DNA from: Trichaptum fuscoviolaceum
Lineage: Eukaryota; Basidiomycota; Agaricomycetes; Hymenochaetales; Trichaptaceae
Direction of reading: 5' to 3'
Assembly (NCBI GenBank): GCA_910574455.1
Contig: CAJSYZ010000005.1
Location: 372,001-436,000 of the forward strand
DNA length: 64,000 nucleotides
Within the stretch, counting starts at the first letter, position 1. Each line of letters opens with the position of its first letter. The notes under the pieces were generated by a model. That model worked only from the letters and a program-made list of their open reading frames with translations, was not told the origin of the DNA and ran no database searches. Of the stretch, positions 9,637 through 19,286 are shown piece by piece. The position numbers and the translations under genes were made by a program.

Positions 9637-11859
9637 ATGGATTCTGACCCGGTGTCCTATGCCAACCAGCTTGCGCTTTCAATTCATGGTATAGCGTCTC
9701 TTCCAGAACGCGAGATTGTCAGAAGGCTCAGTCGCCTATTTCGTAGTCTGGTTTCTCCTGACAGCATTTTGGTTGGCGACAGTCCGAGATTTCTGAACGC
9801 AACAGCAACAGCTGCCATAACTTTGGAGGCTGTGGGCGAATCGAGCAAACACTTCGTCTCGTATGACGAACTCAGAAACTTGGTGATATCGAATGTCGAC
9901 CACCTTATCCCTTGGGTTCGATATTTCTATATGACGAAGATACGAGACTGCCTGGATCCGATCCACACAAAGGAGGACGAGAAGCAGAAGATGATAAGAA
10001 CCTTGTCTTCTGTGCTGTTCGTAATAACCTTGAACGCTACTTCTGCGCCACTCTTACACCCCAAGCTTCAATCGAACTTCGATATTCTTTGCGGCCTGTG
10101 GCTCGAGGAGGACGCACAGCATCCCGTGAACACGGAAGATATCCGCGCGCCGGCGCTCGCTTCAGAGATGATTTGGTTACTCTCTATTCGTGGTGCAGAA
10201 GCGGCGCAGTTTATCGAAGCGTTGGTCCATAGCACCGATGGAGATACAGATCGAGTTGCTATAACTGCGGTAGACAAACTTCGGCGGGCTATGAAGGCTG
10301 TCAAGTCCAAGCGATTCTCCATCATCCGCCATCAGCAAATCGCTTTAGTGCTTGCAACGTGCCCTGACCATACTTTTAGAGAAGCCCTTAAAGCAAGCTT
10401 TCAAAAGCTTCAACCCGATTTATTTACGGTACTATTCGCCAAAGGCATGCGCCTTTTGTCGGACCGAACTTCGGTGGATGCGAGGAAGAATGGAGAAGAC
10501 TTCGGAATCCTCTGTAGTTTTTACTTTCCCAACATTCATATCAGCAGGATCGTGGTCGCAGAGAATGGAACACGTACACTGCGACAGTGCATCCGAAATG
10601 GAGTTCTAGACGGCATGGTGGAACTCTTGATGCTACATGGCGACATATCGGCAAGCTTAACTGATATTTCTGTTCTGAAGCATACATTTGCCTTGCTTTA
10701 TTACGGCCTCAGTGTTCGATCCATTTGCGTCGAAATACAAGACACATTCAAAAGGCTTGTTCCGTACCTGGTCATGCCTAGGTCATCGGGACGAAAGGAG
10801 TGGAAGCGGTTCACAGACGCTGTAATGGTACAGAGTGTCTACCTTAACTTTACGACCCGAAACATCGGAATAAATAGTGATGGTTTTGGATACTGTCAGC
10901 ACGTGCGTCTAGCTCCTCTCTCTACTTCGAGGCCATACTGAAAATACTTCGTTTATAGTGTAAGCAGCGATTTCCAAGGAGCTCTCTGAGAAAATGCGCG
11001 GGATGCAGGGCTATATTGTACTGCTCGAAACGATGCCAGACAAAGGATTGGAACCATGGCCATAAGGACACTTGCAATTTCCCTGACGGGCAAACAACAC
11101 AATTAACTCTACTTGGTGCGTAAGATATACTACGCCTACAATCAGAGAACTTACGCACATTGAGAAGAGGCCATGAAGGACAAAGAATATAGGATTTTCC
11201 TAACTCTTATCGCTAAATTTGATCTTCGCCGACATCGATCACACTTGCGGGACCTTGTGCGAAGCAAATATCCAGACGTTCATCCCGGCCTAGTGGGCTT
11301 AAAAGTAGACTTCACTGATGGATCTCCCCCAAACTATAGCCCTTTCCTGGCCCAAGAGCTACCTGACGACGATAATACGATTTATACGAAAAACGAAGTC
11401 ATTAGGCTTGCGAAGGAAGACGGATTGCAGACAGGAAGGCATGCGATCATGCTCAGAGTGATCTTCTGTGATGTATTGGGACGAGCGACTAGGAGGTTCG
11501 ATATCATAGAAACGTTCGAGGACGGGGACAGTACCGAACGCCATCGCGCTCGTTCGGGAACGAAGAGAACAGATGTTCGGCCAAGTGGCTATTTCGAGGT
11601 CGATGGCGTACGAGTACCGCTGGAAGCATCCCCTGATTTGGTTGATGGTTTCTTGGGTGTTATGGCCGAAGAGGCGGTGAAAAATCCCAATTTGATTCGA
11701 AATCCTGAGAAACTTTTGAAACAAGTCATTCAGGAACTCGACCTAGCCCTTTTTCTGCAAGATGCCGGGGGTAGTATGAAGGAAGTGGAGCGCAATGCAC
11801 TACCAGGCCAACGAGATTTAGTTCAAGAAGGACCTTCAAATGAAGATGTAAACCTGTAA
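9637..11859 (+). CDS. MYND zinc-finger protein, copy 3
   Basis: Exons are 9637-10902, 10959-11115 and 11168-11859, giving about 704 residues. The finger starts C420-Q-H-C423, with the intron inside this knuckle, and continues with KCAGCRAILYCSKRCQTKDW and H-x3-C. In exon 1 it is much closer to copy 1 than to copy 2. In exon 3 the stretch 11202-11510 is almost identical to 2492-2800, after which the tails diverge: copy 3 ends with a longer acidic tail. It is followed at 12255 by the DUF2855 gene on the same strand. The function is unknown. Confidence 0.85.
11202..11510 (+). repeat. Homogenised exon-3 tract shared with 2492-2800
   Basis: Aligned by eye at a constant offset of 8710, I see 3 mismatches in 309 bases, about 99% identity. 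The neighbouring exon 1 sequences differ far more. This is the expected footprint of gene conversion or unequal exchange between copies 1 and 3. Confidence 0.75.
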
Positions 11860-12254
11860 TTCCTTTTAGTAATGAATTCATGACAAACTCCGAGTTATAC
11901 TGTGTGAATAGTAAGAAGGATTGCCTCATTTTACATATTAATATACTCCTCGGTTGGCGAAGCCTTCCTTGTGGGCTTCCTCAGCGCCAGCCCAGCTTCC
12001 ACTACTTGATCGTTCATAGAAGCATTCGATTCGAGGTAGTCGAAAACCGACGAAGAACTTTGAGTCCTGTGCTATGCCAGTGGCGTTTTCATCCGGTTTT
12101 CCCGGCAACTCGATTTGCCGGAGACAAAAAGATGGGATCACCGTGCACAGAACACAAACTCGGAAGACCAACCATGTTGTTGCTCACCTCCTAGCTGCAT
12201 CAACTGGCCGTAAGAGCAGCTAAAAACACCATAAAATCGGTTTGGTGAATTTCC
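11860..12254. other. Intergenic region before the DUF2855 gene
   Basis: It holds the 3' region of MYND copy 3 and the presumed promoter of the DUF2855 gene. I see no clear TATA element or RNA gene. Confidence 0.4.
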
Positions 12255-13679
12255 ATGTCGAAGGGATCACTTAATCTCTCGTTCTGCGTTCCCAGAGCTT
12301 CCGTTGGTGACAAGTCTTTGACTAACATCGTTGTCGAGTCATCGATACCACTGACAGCAAAACAAAACTATGTTCTGATCTGCATTGATCGCTTTGGCTT
12401 CTCTGCGAACAACATTACTTACCAGGCGCTCGGAGAGGTGCCTCATTTCCGGTGAGTAACTAAGAATCGTCTCCGCAGACAAATCTTTTTTGACCTTTGT
12501 TGTACAGATATTTCGAGTTTCATGATGTGCCAGAAACCCACAGCACGTCTGGCAAGACCCATGGCCTAATTCCTGTCTGGGGATTCGGTACCGTTGTGTG
12601 GTCTTCGCACAAACGGATTGAGGTCGGTGAACGGGTGCACGGTTATTTTGCCCCGTGTCGATACCTGCTTCTACCGGTTTCTCCTTCGGACGTGAACAAA
12701 TACTCGTTCTTTGTTCCACGGCCACACTTCCCTCCTGGTACGCTCAAGGAGTATTCTTTTTGTGGAACCAGGACTGAGTATTGGGGTTTCTTTAGATAGG
12801 AGGCCATATAACCAGATCACACGATGCAGGTCCGACCCTATGTACGATCCCTCGCCCGAGGTTGAAGACCTGACGATGTTATACCGACCGCTATTCTGGA
12901 CCGCGTTTTGGTGTGAAGACTGGCTTGCCGCCTCTTCCTTCAGGTCCGGAGCAACAAATTTCCTCATATCTTCTGCCTCGTCGAAGACCGCATTCTGTCT
13001 TGCGTACCTCTTACGGAAACGATTCAAGAAAGGCGACTTTGGGGGTTCAGCGAATGTTGTTGGCCTCACGAGCAGCCGTAATGTCAACTTTACGAAAGGC
13101 CTCGGGCTCCACGACAAAGTCATCGACTACGGCTCACTCGCTGCATATCTGAATTCTTTGGTCGACCCTATATCCAAGTGGATTTACGTGGACGTTGCGG
13201 GAAACGACGGTCTCAACTCCCAATTGCGCGCTCACTTCGCCCACCCCGCCTCAGCGAAGCTTCTCGCACACATCAGTCTTGGTGTCACGAATTTGCACCC
13301 GGCTGCACCCCCGGATGCATCGTCCTCGTGGACTCAGAACACGCAACTCCTCATGGCCGCGTCTCAGAGCATAAGCGATAATACGGTGCAGTTACCCGAT
13401 CCTGAGCAGTTCTTCATGCCCGAATGGCTCATCGTACGCAAGACCCAACTTTCTGTCGCACAGATCACACAAATGCAGTTGGTCGCATGGCGCGATCTCA
13501 TGAGAGACTGTAGGGACTGGGTGAAAATCGAGCGTGTGTACGGTGGAGACGCTGTCCTTGACGCCTACGACGAAGTGGTGAAGGCTGGATCTCCGGATAA
13601 GGGATTCATCTGGAGCTTGTGGAATGCGGGTGAATTTGAGAACCTTACGAAGGCTATTACGACTTCTGCGAAGCTTTGA
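12255..13679 (+). CDS. DUF2855 family protein
   Basis: Exons are 12255-12451, 12508-12737 and 12796-13679, giving about 436 residues, full length for the family. Typical segments are RFGFSANNITYQALGE, KTHGLIPVWGFGTVVWSS, DVNKYSFFVPRPHFPPDRRP, then MLYRPLFWTAFWCEDWL, LISSASSKTAFCLAYLL and WIYVDVAGNDGLN. The protein is probably soluble. The SSASSKTAF motif followed by VVGLTS resembles a nucleotide-binding fold of medium-chain reductase type, but the biochemical role of DUF2855 is not known to me. A relic of this gene lies at 186-549, so it was once part of the duplicated MYND block. No damage is seen in this copy. Confidence 0.9.
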
Positions 13680-13987
13680 GCTGGCGTTTTCCTGCGCCCC
13701 ATTAATTCTTCCCTTTCTTCGCGACGAGCTCGCGAACCATTCACTGTGATAATGTATCGCATGGGCAAGCAGGATTTCATGCCAAGCCGACGGGGATAAT
13801 GTGTCTGCCTGTGCGACGATCTAGATAGTAGGTCCGATTGCGACACATCATGTATCTGACCCTGATGGCATCGAATATCGCGAGAGATATCTATACATGA
13901 TTTCATTCTTAATTCAGCTTATTATGACACTATTCACGAAACGCTGGATACAGCTATACTGTCGCAATCAAACATGCCTCTGTGAAA

Positions 13988-15075
13988 CTAGGAGCCCTTC
14001 GCCAACCGCATCAGACCAGCCATATCCCCATTGAATAGGTCAGAATCTCCTGGGTTGGGAGCAGCGCTGTCCGCATTCTGCCAAAATGTGAAGAACCTGG
14101 AAAGATATCCTTTCAATGAACGTCACTGGTATCACCGTAGGAGCTGTTATACGTACGGCCAACCGGAGGGGATGGTACCCACGGCAGATGCAAAGTGGGC
14201 TATCCAGAGAGGATTGTCGTTCGCAAACGCCGCACTATTTCCGGTACATGTAGTCCACCAGCTGGTGGTCGTGTAGATGACTGTTCTTTCGTAAGCTATC
14301 GTCTACAAAATTCTCTAGCACGTTTTCGCACCTGGAAATCTGTTCAGAGGCAATGAATCCCACATTAAGCAACTTTTAGCTAGAATGATAAGCACGAGCG
14401 ACTTACCGTCCAGTCTTCGCCTCGTATGTATTCGAGAAGTCCTTTATCCACGACACCATAGCCGATTGGCTTAGTCCGTAGCACTCAGCGCCATTCGGGT
14501 TGTCTTTTATTGCAGTATTTCAGGTCAGCATAAGCTGCAGTCTGGGAAACTGCAACTGACTCTCGAGATCCACCGTCCCAGGAAGAGTGATTCCATCCGC
14601 TGACCAACCTCCTACATATATCAAAGATAACGAAGAATGAGTAACACTGTTACAACACGGCTATAGATTGGATAGTATAACGTACCTCCATGTGCTAGGA
14701 AGAAGGTGGCTTGTGTTGCTCCGGACGACTCATCGGGATGGGCAAAGTGATATGCTCCACGAATCAAGCCCGCATTGGTAGCACCAGTGAATTGCGAGCT
14801 GAATAGGCTACTAATGAAGCCTATTAAACAGGTGTAAGTCATTAGCATTAGGTACTCAAGGTCATCGTTCTTGACTTACTAGTGCCTTCTGTAGCTTTGA
14901 TGTAAACAAAGGACACCCCATTAGCCTTCACGGTGTTGAAGTTGACTCCTGTCGTAAAGTCCGAGACATCAATTCCCTTCGGATCCGCCCGTTTGATAAG
15001 AGCTGGCGACGCAAGGGAGAAACCAATGCTGAAAGACATGGCCACAGCCGCAGTGAATGTCATCGAGAAATGCAT
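13988..15075 (-). pseudogene. GH25 muramidase (fungal lysozyme), frameshifted
   Basis: Minus-strand exons are 15075-14880, 14820-14686, 14612-14561, 14503-14407, 14285-14157 and 14096-13988. A signal peptide (MHFSMTFTAAVAMSFSIGF) and a KR site lead into [73 protein letters not shown] and DSDLFNGDMAGL, the standard order of Chalaropsis-type GH25 enzymes that cleave bacterial peptidoglycan. The catalytic segment should read GITLPGTVDLE. One extra base in the aa at 14580-14581 (CTTCCTTGGGACGG on the minus strand) puts DLE out of frame with the upstream exons. All other splice sites and both flanks are intact, so this is either a very recent loss or a sequencing error. Confidence 0.85.
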
Positions 15076-16099
15076 TATGGGTGATTCTGGTGGGGGAGGA
15101 GGAGACGTAAATAAGAGGTCGAGTTGCGCTCTTATGAGCTAGAGTTTTGGGTATCGGCGGAAGACAGACCAGATGACATCGTTGGTGACCAGAGTCTCTC
15201 GCCGATATCCACACGAACAGGCATTCGTCAGGTATTTTGGTATGTATAGCGGTAAATCTCGACTTAAAAAGGAAGATCTACACATACATGTCATCGGCTG
15301 ATGGAAAGTCGTATGCAGCCCATATGGACGAAGTGCACTCTTCTCAGAGACTGTCAAGGTGGATCGAAGTGCATGATCCATGTAACGTGTAAGCGCTTGA
15401 AGTCAGAACAATCCGTAAGAGATATCAATCAGTCCACAATTCGCACAAGTAGCTTAGCCTTTTGCTGCATCATCAGATATGGTCTGGCAGATTGTAAGTA
15501 TGTAACTATCTGGACAGAGGCCACTTTACGAAGCTGATGCGAATGTTTTAGACTTGGAAATAATAAGTACTGCTAGAGGTTAAGCTGAACGCTCATGTGT
15601 AAGGCCCTAGTTAAGAGTTCTCGCGACAATGGTTCCGCAGAGTGACCCGTTCCGGCCGGAAGCGGAAACTCAGCCGAATGGTTCGGACACAACTTGAGTA
15701 GTGTTTAGAGCACGAATAGATACAGCGTCTTTGGATGGCGACAGATTGTACGGCGGCATCGGGAGATGACCCCTTGCATTGTCCTAATAGCTATGCTATC
15801 GAACCCGCTACGACTTCCGAAGAGAGATGGTATCAGTGAAGATGCATTCGCGTGATGACCGGACTTACAGAAGTTGTCCTGGGGCAGGATTAGTGCTTCC
15901 GAAAACAGTCACTTGTCGAAACCGGAAGGTGACGAAAGCTTTGTGAATGGAATAAAAAGGCTGGTCCGTAACGGCGACCCACCAAACCGAACAACGTACT
16001 CTGACCTTTTGAAATATGGACCCACCGACCGACTCCCCCGAAGCCAAAAGCACAGTGTGTATCTGCCTGTTCTTCACATCACATCATGGCTAAAGTTGT
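15076..16099. other. Intergenic region
   Basis: It lies between divergent genes and must hold both promoters. Only short frames without motifs are present. I find no repeat or RNA gene. Confidence 0.4.
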
Positions 16100-17174
16100 A
16101 TGCAGAAGGTTGCTTCTTCAACTTCAAGCTCAGTCCAAGCAGACAACACCATTCTTCGCACCTTTATTCCTTTAGGAGATATTATTCAAACGTCGAACAA
16201 TAAAAACGACCCGAACTTCGATCATGCTCTAATGGAAGCGCGATTGAAAGCCGCTCTGGAGAAAACGTTCGGATTCTTGAAAACGCCACAGGAGGGAGCA
16301 GCTGCCCCATCACCGCCTGCCAAAGGTACATCAGCTATTGCTCCACGAGATGGAGAGACCTGGTCCACGCCAGAGAATGGCAAGTACTATTATATCAAGA
16401 ACATTGGCAATCGCAACGCACAATGGTTGGACGTTTTTAACGCGAGTACGGACGACGATGCGCTTGTCATCTCAACGTTCAGGCAATCGCCTGTCACACC
16501 AAAACAAGTGGTGAGTAGTGACGATTATCGCTCGTATCTGCGGCTGAGAAGTTTCTTCTATTAGTGGCGCATCGTGAAAAAAGGAGATAATGGTGCATAC
16601 ACAATACAAAATGCCTGCACTCTCATCCGAGACGGAAAGATTCGGAACGATAGAAAGGAGAAGAGCTTTCTCAGGGTGAAAGAGGTTTCAATGGTGTGTC
16701 CACAATTCTGAATTGTTTTTCACAATACTCACCACCACTTGCAGGACCAGAAGCTAGTTCATGGAACGGAAGCCTTCAAATGGAAGATTGAATCAGCGGG
16801 AATCGATTCCGTGGCTTTCAAGTGAGCGACTCGTGGCTGAATTATCGCCCTCCTTTAAAGATGAATTTATCAGATTAAAGCCTCACGATGGAGAGAATGA
16901 GTCAGACTTGGTACTCAGTACCGTCACTGACCCAGCAAGTATGGCAGTCACTGAGAAGGTAAATCTCTTACTTAGGACTTCCCGTGCCAATTGCTTGCTG
17001 GTAGTTTCTGACAAAGTATATGGGCAGGCTCAGGATGTCGAGTCAGCAGCCCCGCAGCTTCGACCTGAATTAACGAACGAGGATCCGACCAAGAAAAATA
17101 AGCTATGGGCAAGACAGCTCTGGGCGTTCGTAGAAGTTCCTGCATTCGTTTTGAGCGATCAGAGCTGGTTGTGA
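16100..17174 (+). CDS. Beta-trefoil-like (ricin-B or mycocypin-like) protein
   Basis: Exons are 16100-16510, 16565-16693, 16745-16821, 16874-16958 and 17028-17174, giving about 282 residues. After a ~90-residue Ala/Pro linker come repeated trefoil-like units: GKYYYIKNIGNRNAQWLDVF, VWRIVKKGDNGAYTIQNA, FKWKIESAG and LWARQLWAFVEVP. Each ends in a W-x-hydrophobic strand and pairs with an aromatic or Gly-rich turn. No signal peptide is seen, as in many cytosolic fungal lectins and mycocypins. The fourth intron is set at 16822-16873 because a shorter 39-nt choice leaves a stop. Ligand or protease specificity cannot be read. The start is the first in-frame ATG of exon 1. Confidence 0.55.
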
Positions 17175-17270
17175 AAGCTATAATGTACTTACCTTTGTAG
17201 TTTTAGTATGATGTTAAGCGACACAAGCATATTCTGGTTTGCTATTAAAATTTGAACCTAATGCGCCTAG

Positions 17271-18983
17271 ATGGAGGAAGAGACTGAAGTCTCCGAGTCG
17301 AGTCAGAGAATAGAATGTGCAAAATGGGCGCCGCGTGGGAAAATGCACTGCCAGTGTTCAAGTTTCTACTTCAAGTTATGTAAAGTTGAACAAATTTCAA
17401 GTTGGGTCCAGCTTTTCTACTTCTTCATGTCTACGCAACTTATTGACTCAGTGATCAATGATCGTACCTACGACGAAAGGGCAGGATGCTATATACGCTT
17501 CCCATCTGAAACTGATGCAATAATAGCAAGCCTTGCCTTGTCGCAAAATTGTCTCAGTTGGCAAGATTTGGACAGAATACTTCGAGTCGTCACGAATCCA
17601 AAGTTCGATCCAACGAAGATTACTCTTCATAGTGCGGCCGAAATTCTTCAGCACGCAGAGAGGTCCCGAGTCGACGAGTATGCCAAAAAGGCCCACACGA
17701 GGAGCAAATCGAATGCGCGAGCAGCGGTTTCGAGACGACAACCCTTGCCTCTGGTGATTCTAGACGAAATTCTCGAAATATTCGACCGGGAGAGAAAGCT
17801 TGCTTTGGAACCAGAACGTACATACAGCTACTATGGCGCTGTCTATCAACTGAATGACGTCGAAAAAGGCCACACGTTCTCCATTATGAGCCTTGTACAT
17901 CGGTCTTGGACACTGCCTTGCCAACATGCACTTGGTCGCATCGTGCGCATAACAGACGTAGATAAATTCATCTCGAAAGATCGGCTTATGTCCTCGATAT
18001 ACGGGCCGTGGACTACGTCAATGATAATCAACGCGCAGACAGGATCGAATGGACGACTTCGGCCAATCAATACGCAGGACTTGGAAAAGTTTGTCTTGCG
18101 GTTCTCGAATATACGCAGCCTTTGGATAAAGGTGGGCAATGATTGGAGTTCCGTCTGGTGGCTGAATGACTTTTATGGCGAAATCCTGAAGAGAAATCAC
18201 CGCCTGCAGGTGCTCCGTCTACACGGAGGAAAGGGCGTCGTGCCGAAAGTGTCGTTACAGCCATATTTCGATAATCGCAAGCATCTTGAAGAATTGCATA
18301 CCTTGGATGTGCATGACTTCTCCGACGGTGATGTTGAGATGGTCCCTCATCCCCCACCGCAGAAGTCTCCACTGCGGCACTTCACGTTCTTCGCTTCCGG
18401 CGGGATGGACAATGTCAGGCTTGCAAGTATCCTTCCTTCAAATCCCGACGGCGAGGGGCTACAGACCTTCACTCTGTTGGACGAAGGCGGGCGAGTTGCG
18501 ACTCTTTACCCGTCATTCGATGCCAAGCGGTTCGCCACGACATGGAAAACCCTCAACAGGCTTGTTCTTCGTACTCAGGAATACTACCTCCCACAATGGG
18601 CTGCATCACTGTTGCCTCATTGTTCAAACCTCCGCGAGTTGTCCTTCAATGACTTGATGCAATTGCCAGCATCTTATGGTGTTTCGTACAAAACATTGCC
18701 TCGAAGCTTGACAAAGATAGAGTTCAATTTCAATGACCCTGGTTCCGCACAATTTTTCTTAGGGCTCCCAGACCTCTTGGAGTTCTTGGCTACACAATCG
18801 CTTACAGGGTTGAAACTGCTCTTTTTCAGTTTTGCACCTTTGACGTCGTACGGTGACCATTTACCTGAAAGCCGGGCAGAAAAAAGAAGAAAGCAAAAGA
18901 AGGAAATTAGAAAGGCACTTATAGAGTTGTCATTGTTCTGCGAGGAGAATTTTATAACTTTTCGCTGGATAATTAGAGAGTAA
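17271..18983 (+). CDS. F-box-like / LRR-type protein
   Basis: This is a 570-codon single exon. Residues ~165-225 carry LPLVILDEILEIFDRERKL, then FSIMSLVHRSWTLPCQHALG, the basidiomycete F-box-like signature (Leu-Pro start, SLVHRSW end). The rest is leucine-rich with irregular repeats such as LHTLDVHDF and LRELSFND, fitting an LRR-like substrate platform for an SCF ubiquitin ligase. An ATG at 17427 (MSTQLIDSVIND) is a good alternative start, because the first 52 residues are Cys/Phe-rich and unlike the rest. The C-terminus is basic. Such genes are numerous and variable in agaricomycetes, so the target is unknown. Confidence 0.7.
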   Translation: MEEETEVSESSQRIECAKWAPRGKMHCQCSSFYFKLCKVEQISSWVQLFYFFMSTQLIDSVINDRTYDERAGCYIRFPSETDAIIASLALSQNCLSWQDLDRILRVVTNPKFDPTKITLHSAAEILQHAERSRVDEYAKKAHTRSKSNARAAVSRRQPLPLVILDEILEIFDRERKLALEPERTYSYYGAVYQLNDVEKGHTFSIMSLVHRSWTLPCQHALGRIVRITDVDKFISKDRLMSSIYGPWTTSMIINAQTGSNGRLRPINTQDLEKFVLRFSNIRSLWIKVGNDWSSVWWLNDFYGEILKRNHRLQVLRLHGGKGVVPKVSLQPYFDNRKHLEELHTLDVHDFSDGDVEMVPHPPPQKSPLRHFTFFASGGMDNVRLASILPSNPDGEGLQTFTLLDEGGRVATLYPSFDAKRFATTWKTLNRLVLRTQEYYLPQWAASLLPHCSNLRELSFNDLMQLPASYGVSYKTLPRSLTKIEFNFNDPGSAQFFLGLPDLLEFLATQSLTGLKLLFFSFAPLTSYGDHLPESRAEKRRKQKKEIRKALIELSLFCEENFITFRWIIRE

Positions 18984-19286
18984 AGACAATACAAACATGA
19001 GGGATTAAAGTTCAGCGAAATACTGGATTAATTTGCAAGGGATATGTTGCAATCTGTTGTTTCGGTTATTTGCTTGGTAGTTTCATTTTTTTCAATAGCT
19101 GTAACACAACTTTGAATTTAACGTTCAAAATATTGCTAGATCAAGTCATAGTTATCAGTATGATATGTTACACGTTATTTCGTTCACAGAAGTAGACATA
19201 TAATACAATTTACAATTGGAGCCGCATTCATTTATAGAGGGGAAGGGAGATCATGGACATCGCAAATGGAACAGTTAATGAAAAAT
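18984..19286. other. Convergent gene end region
   Basis: This AT-rich stretch lies between the 3' ends of the F-box-like gene and the minus-strand gene ending at 19287. It probably contains both polyadenylation regions. Nothing else is visible. Confidence 0.4.

Noticed and set aside
12671..13123. Minus-strand frame of 150 codons
   Set aside because: Shadow of the DUF2855 coding exon.
16822..16860. 39-nt intron in the trefoil-like gene
   Set aside because: Too short for this genome and leaves a stop; the acceptor at 16873 gives a 52-nt intron and an open frame.
17427..18983. Shorter F-box gene from ATG 17427 as the main model
   Set aside because: Plausible, but the longer frame is open from 17271 and cannot be excluded, so the longer model is listed with this alternative noted.
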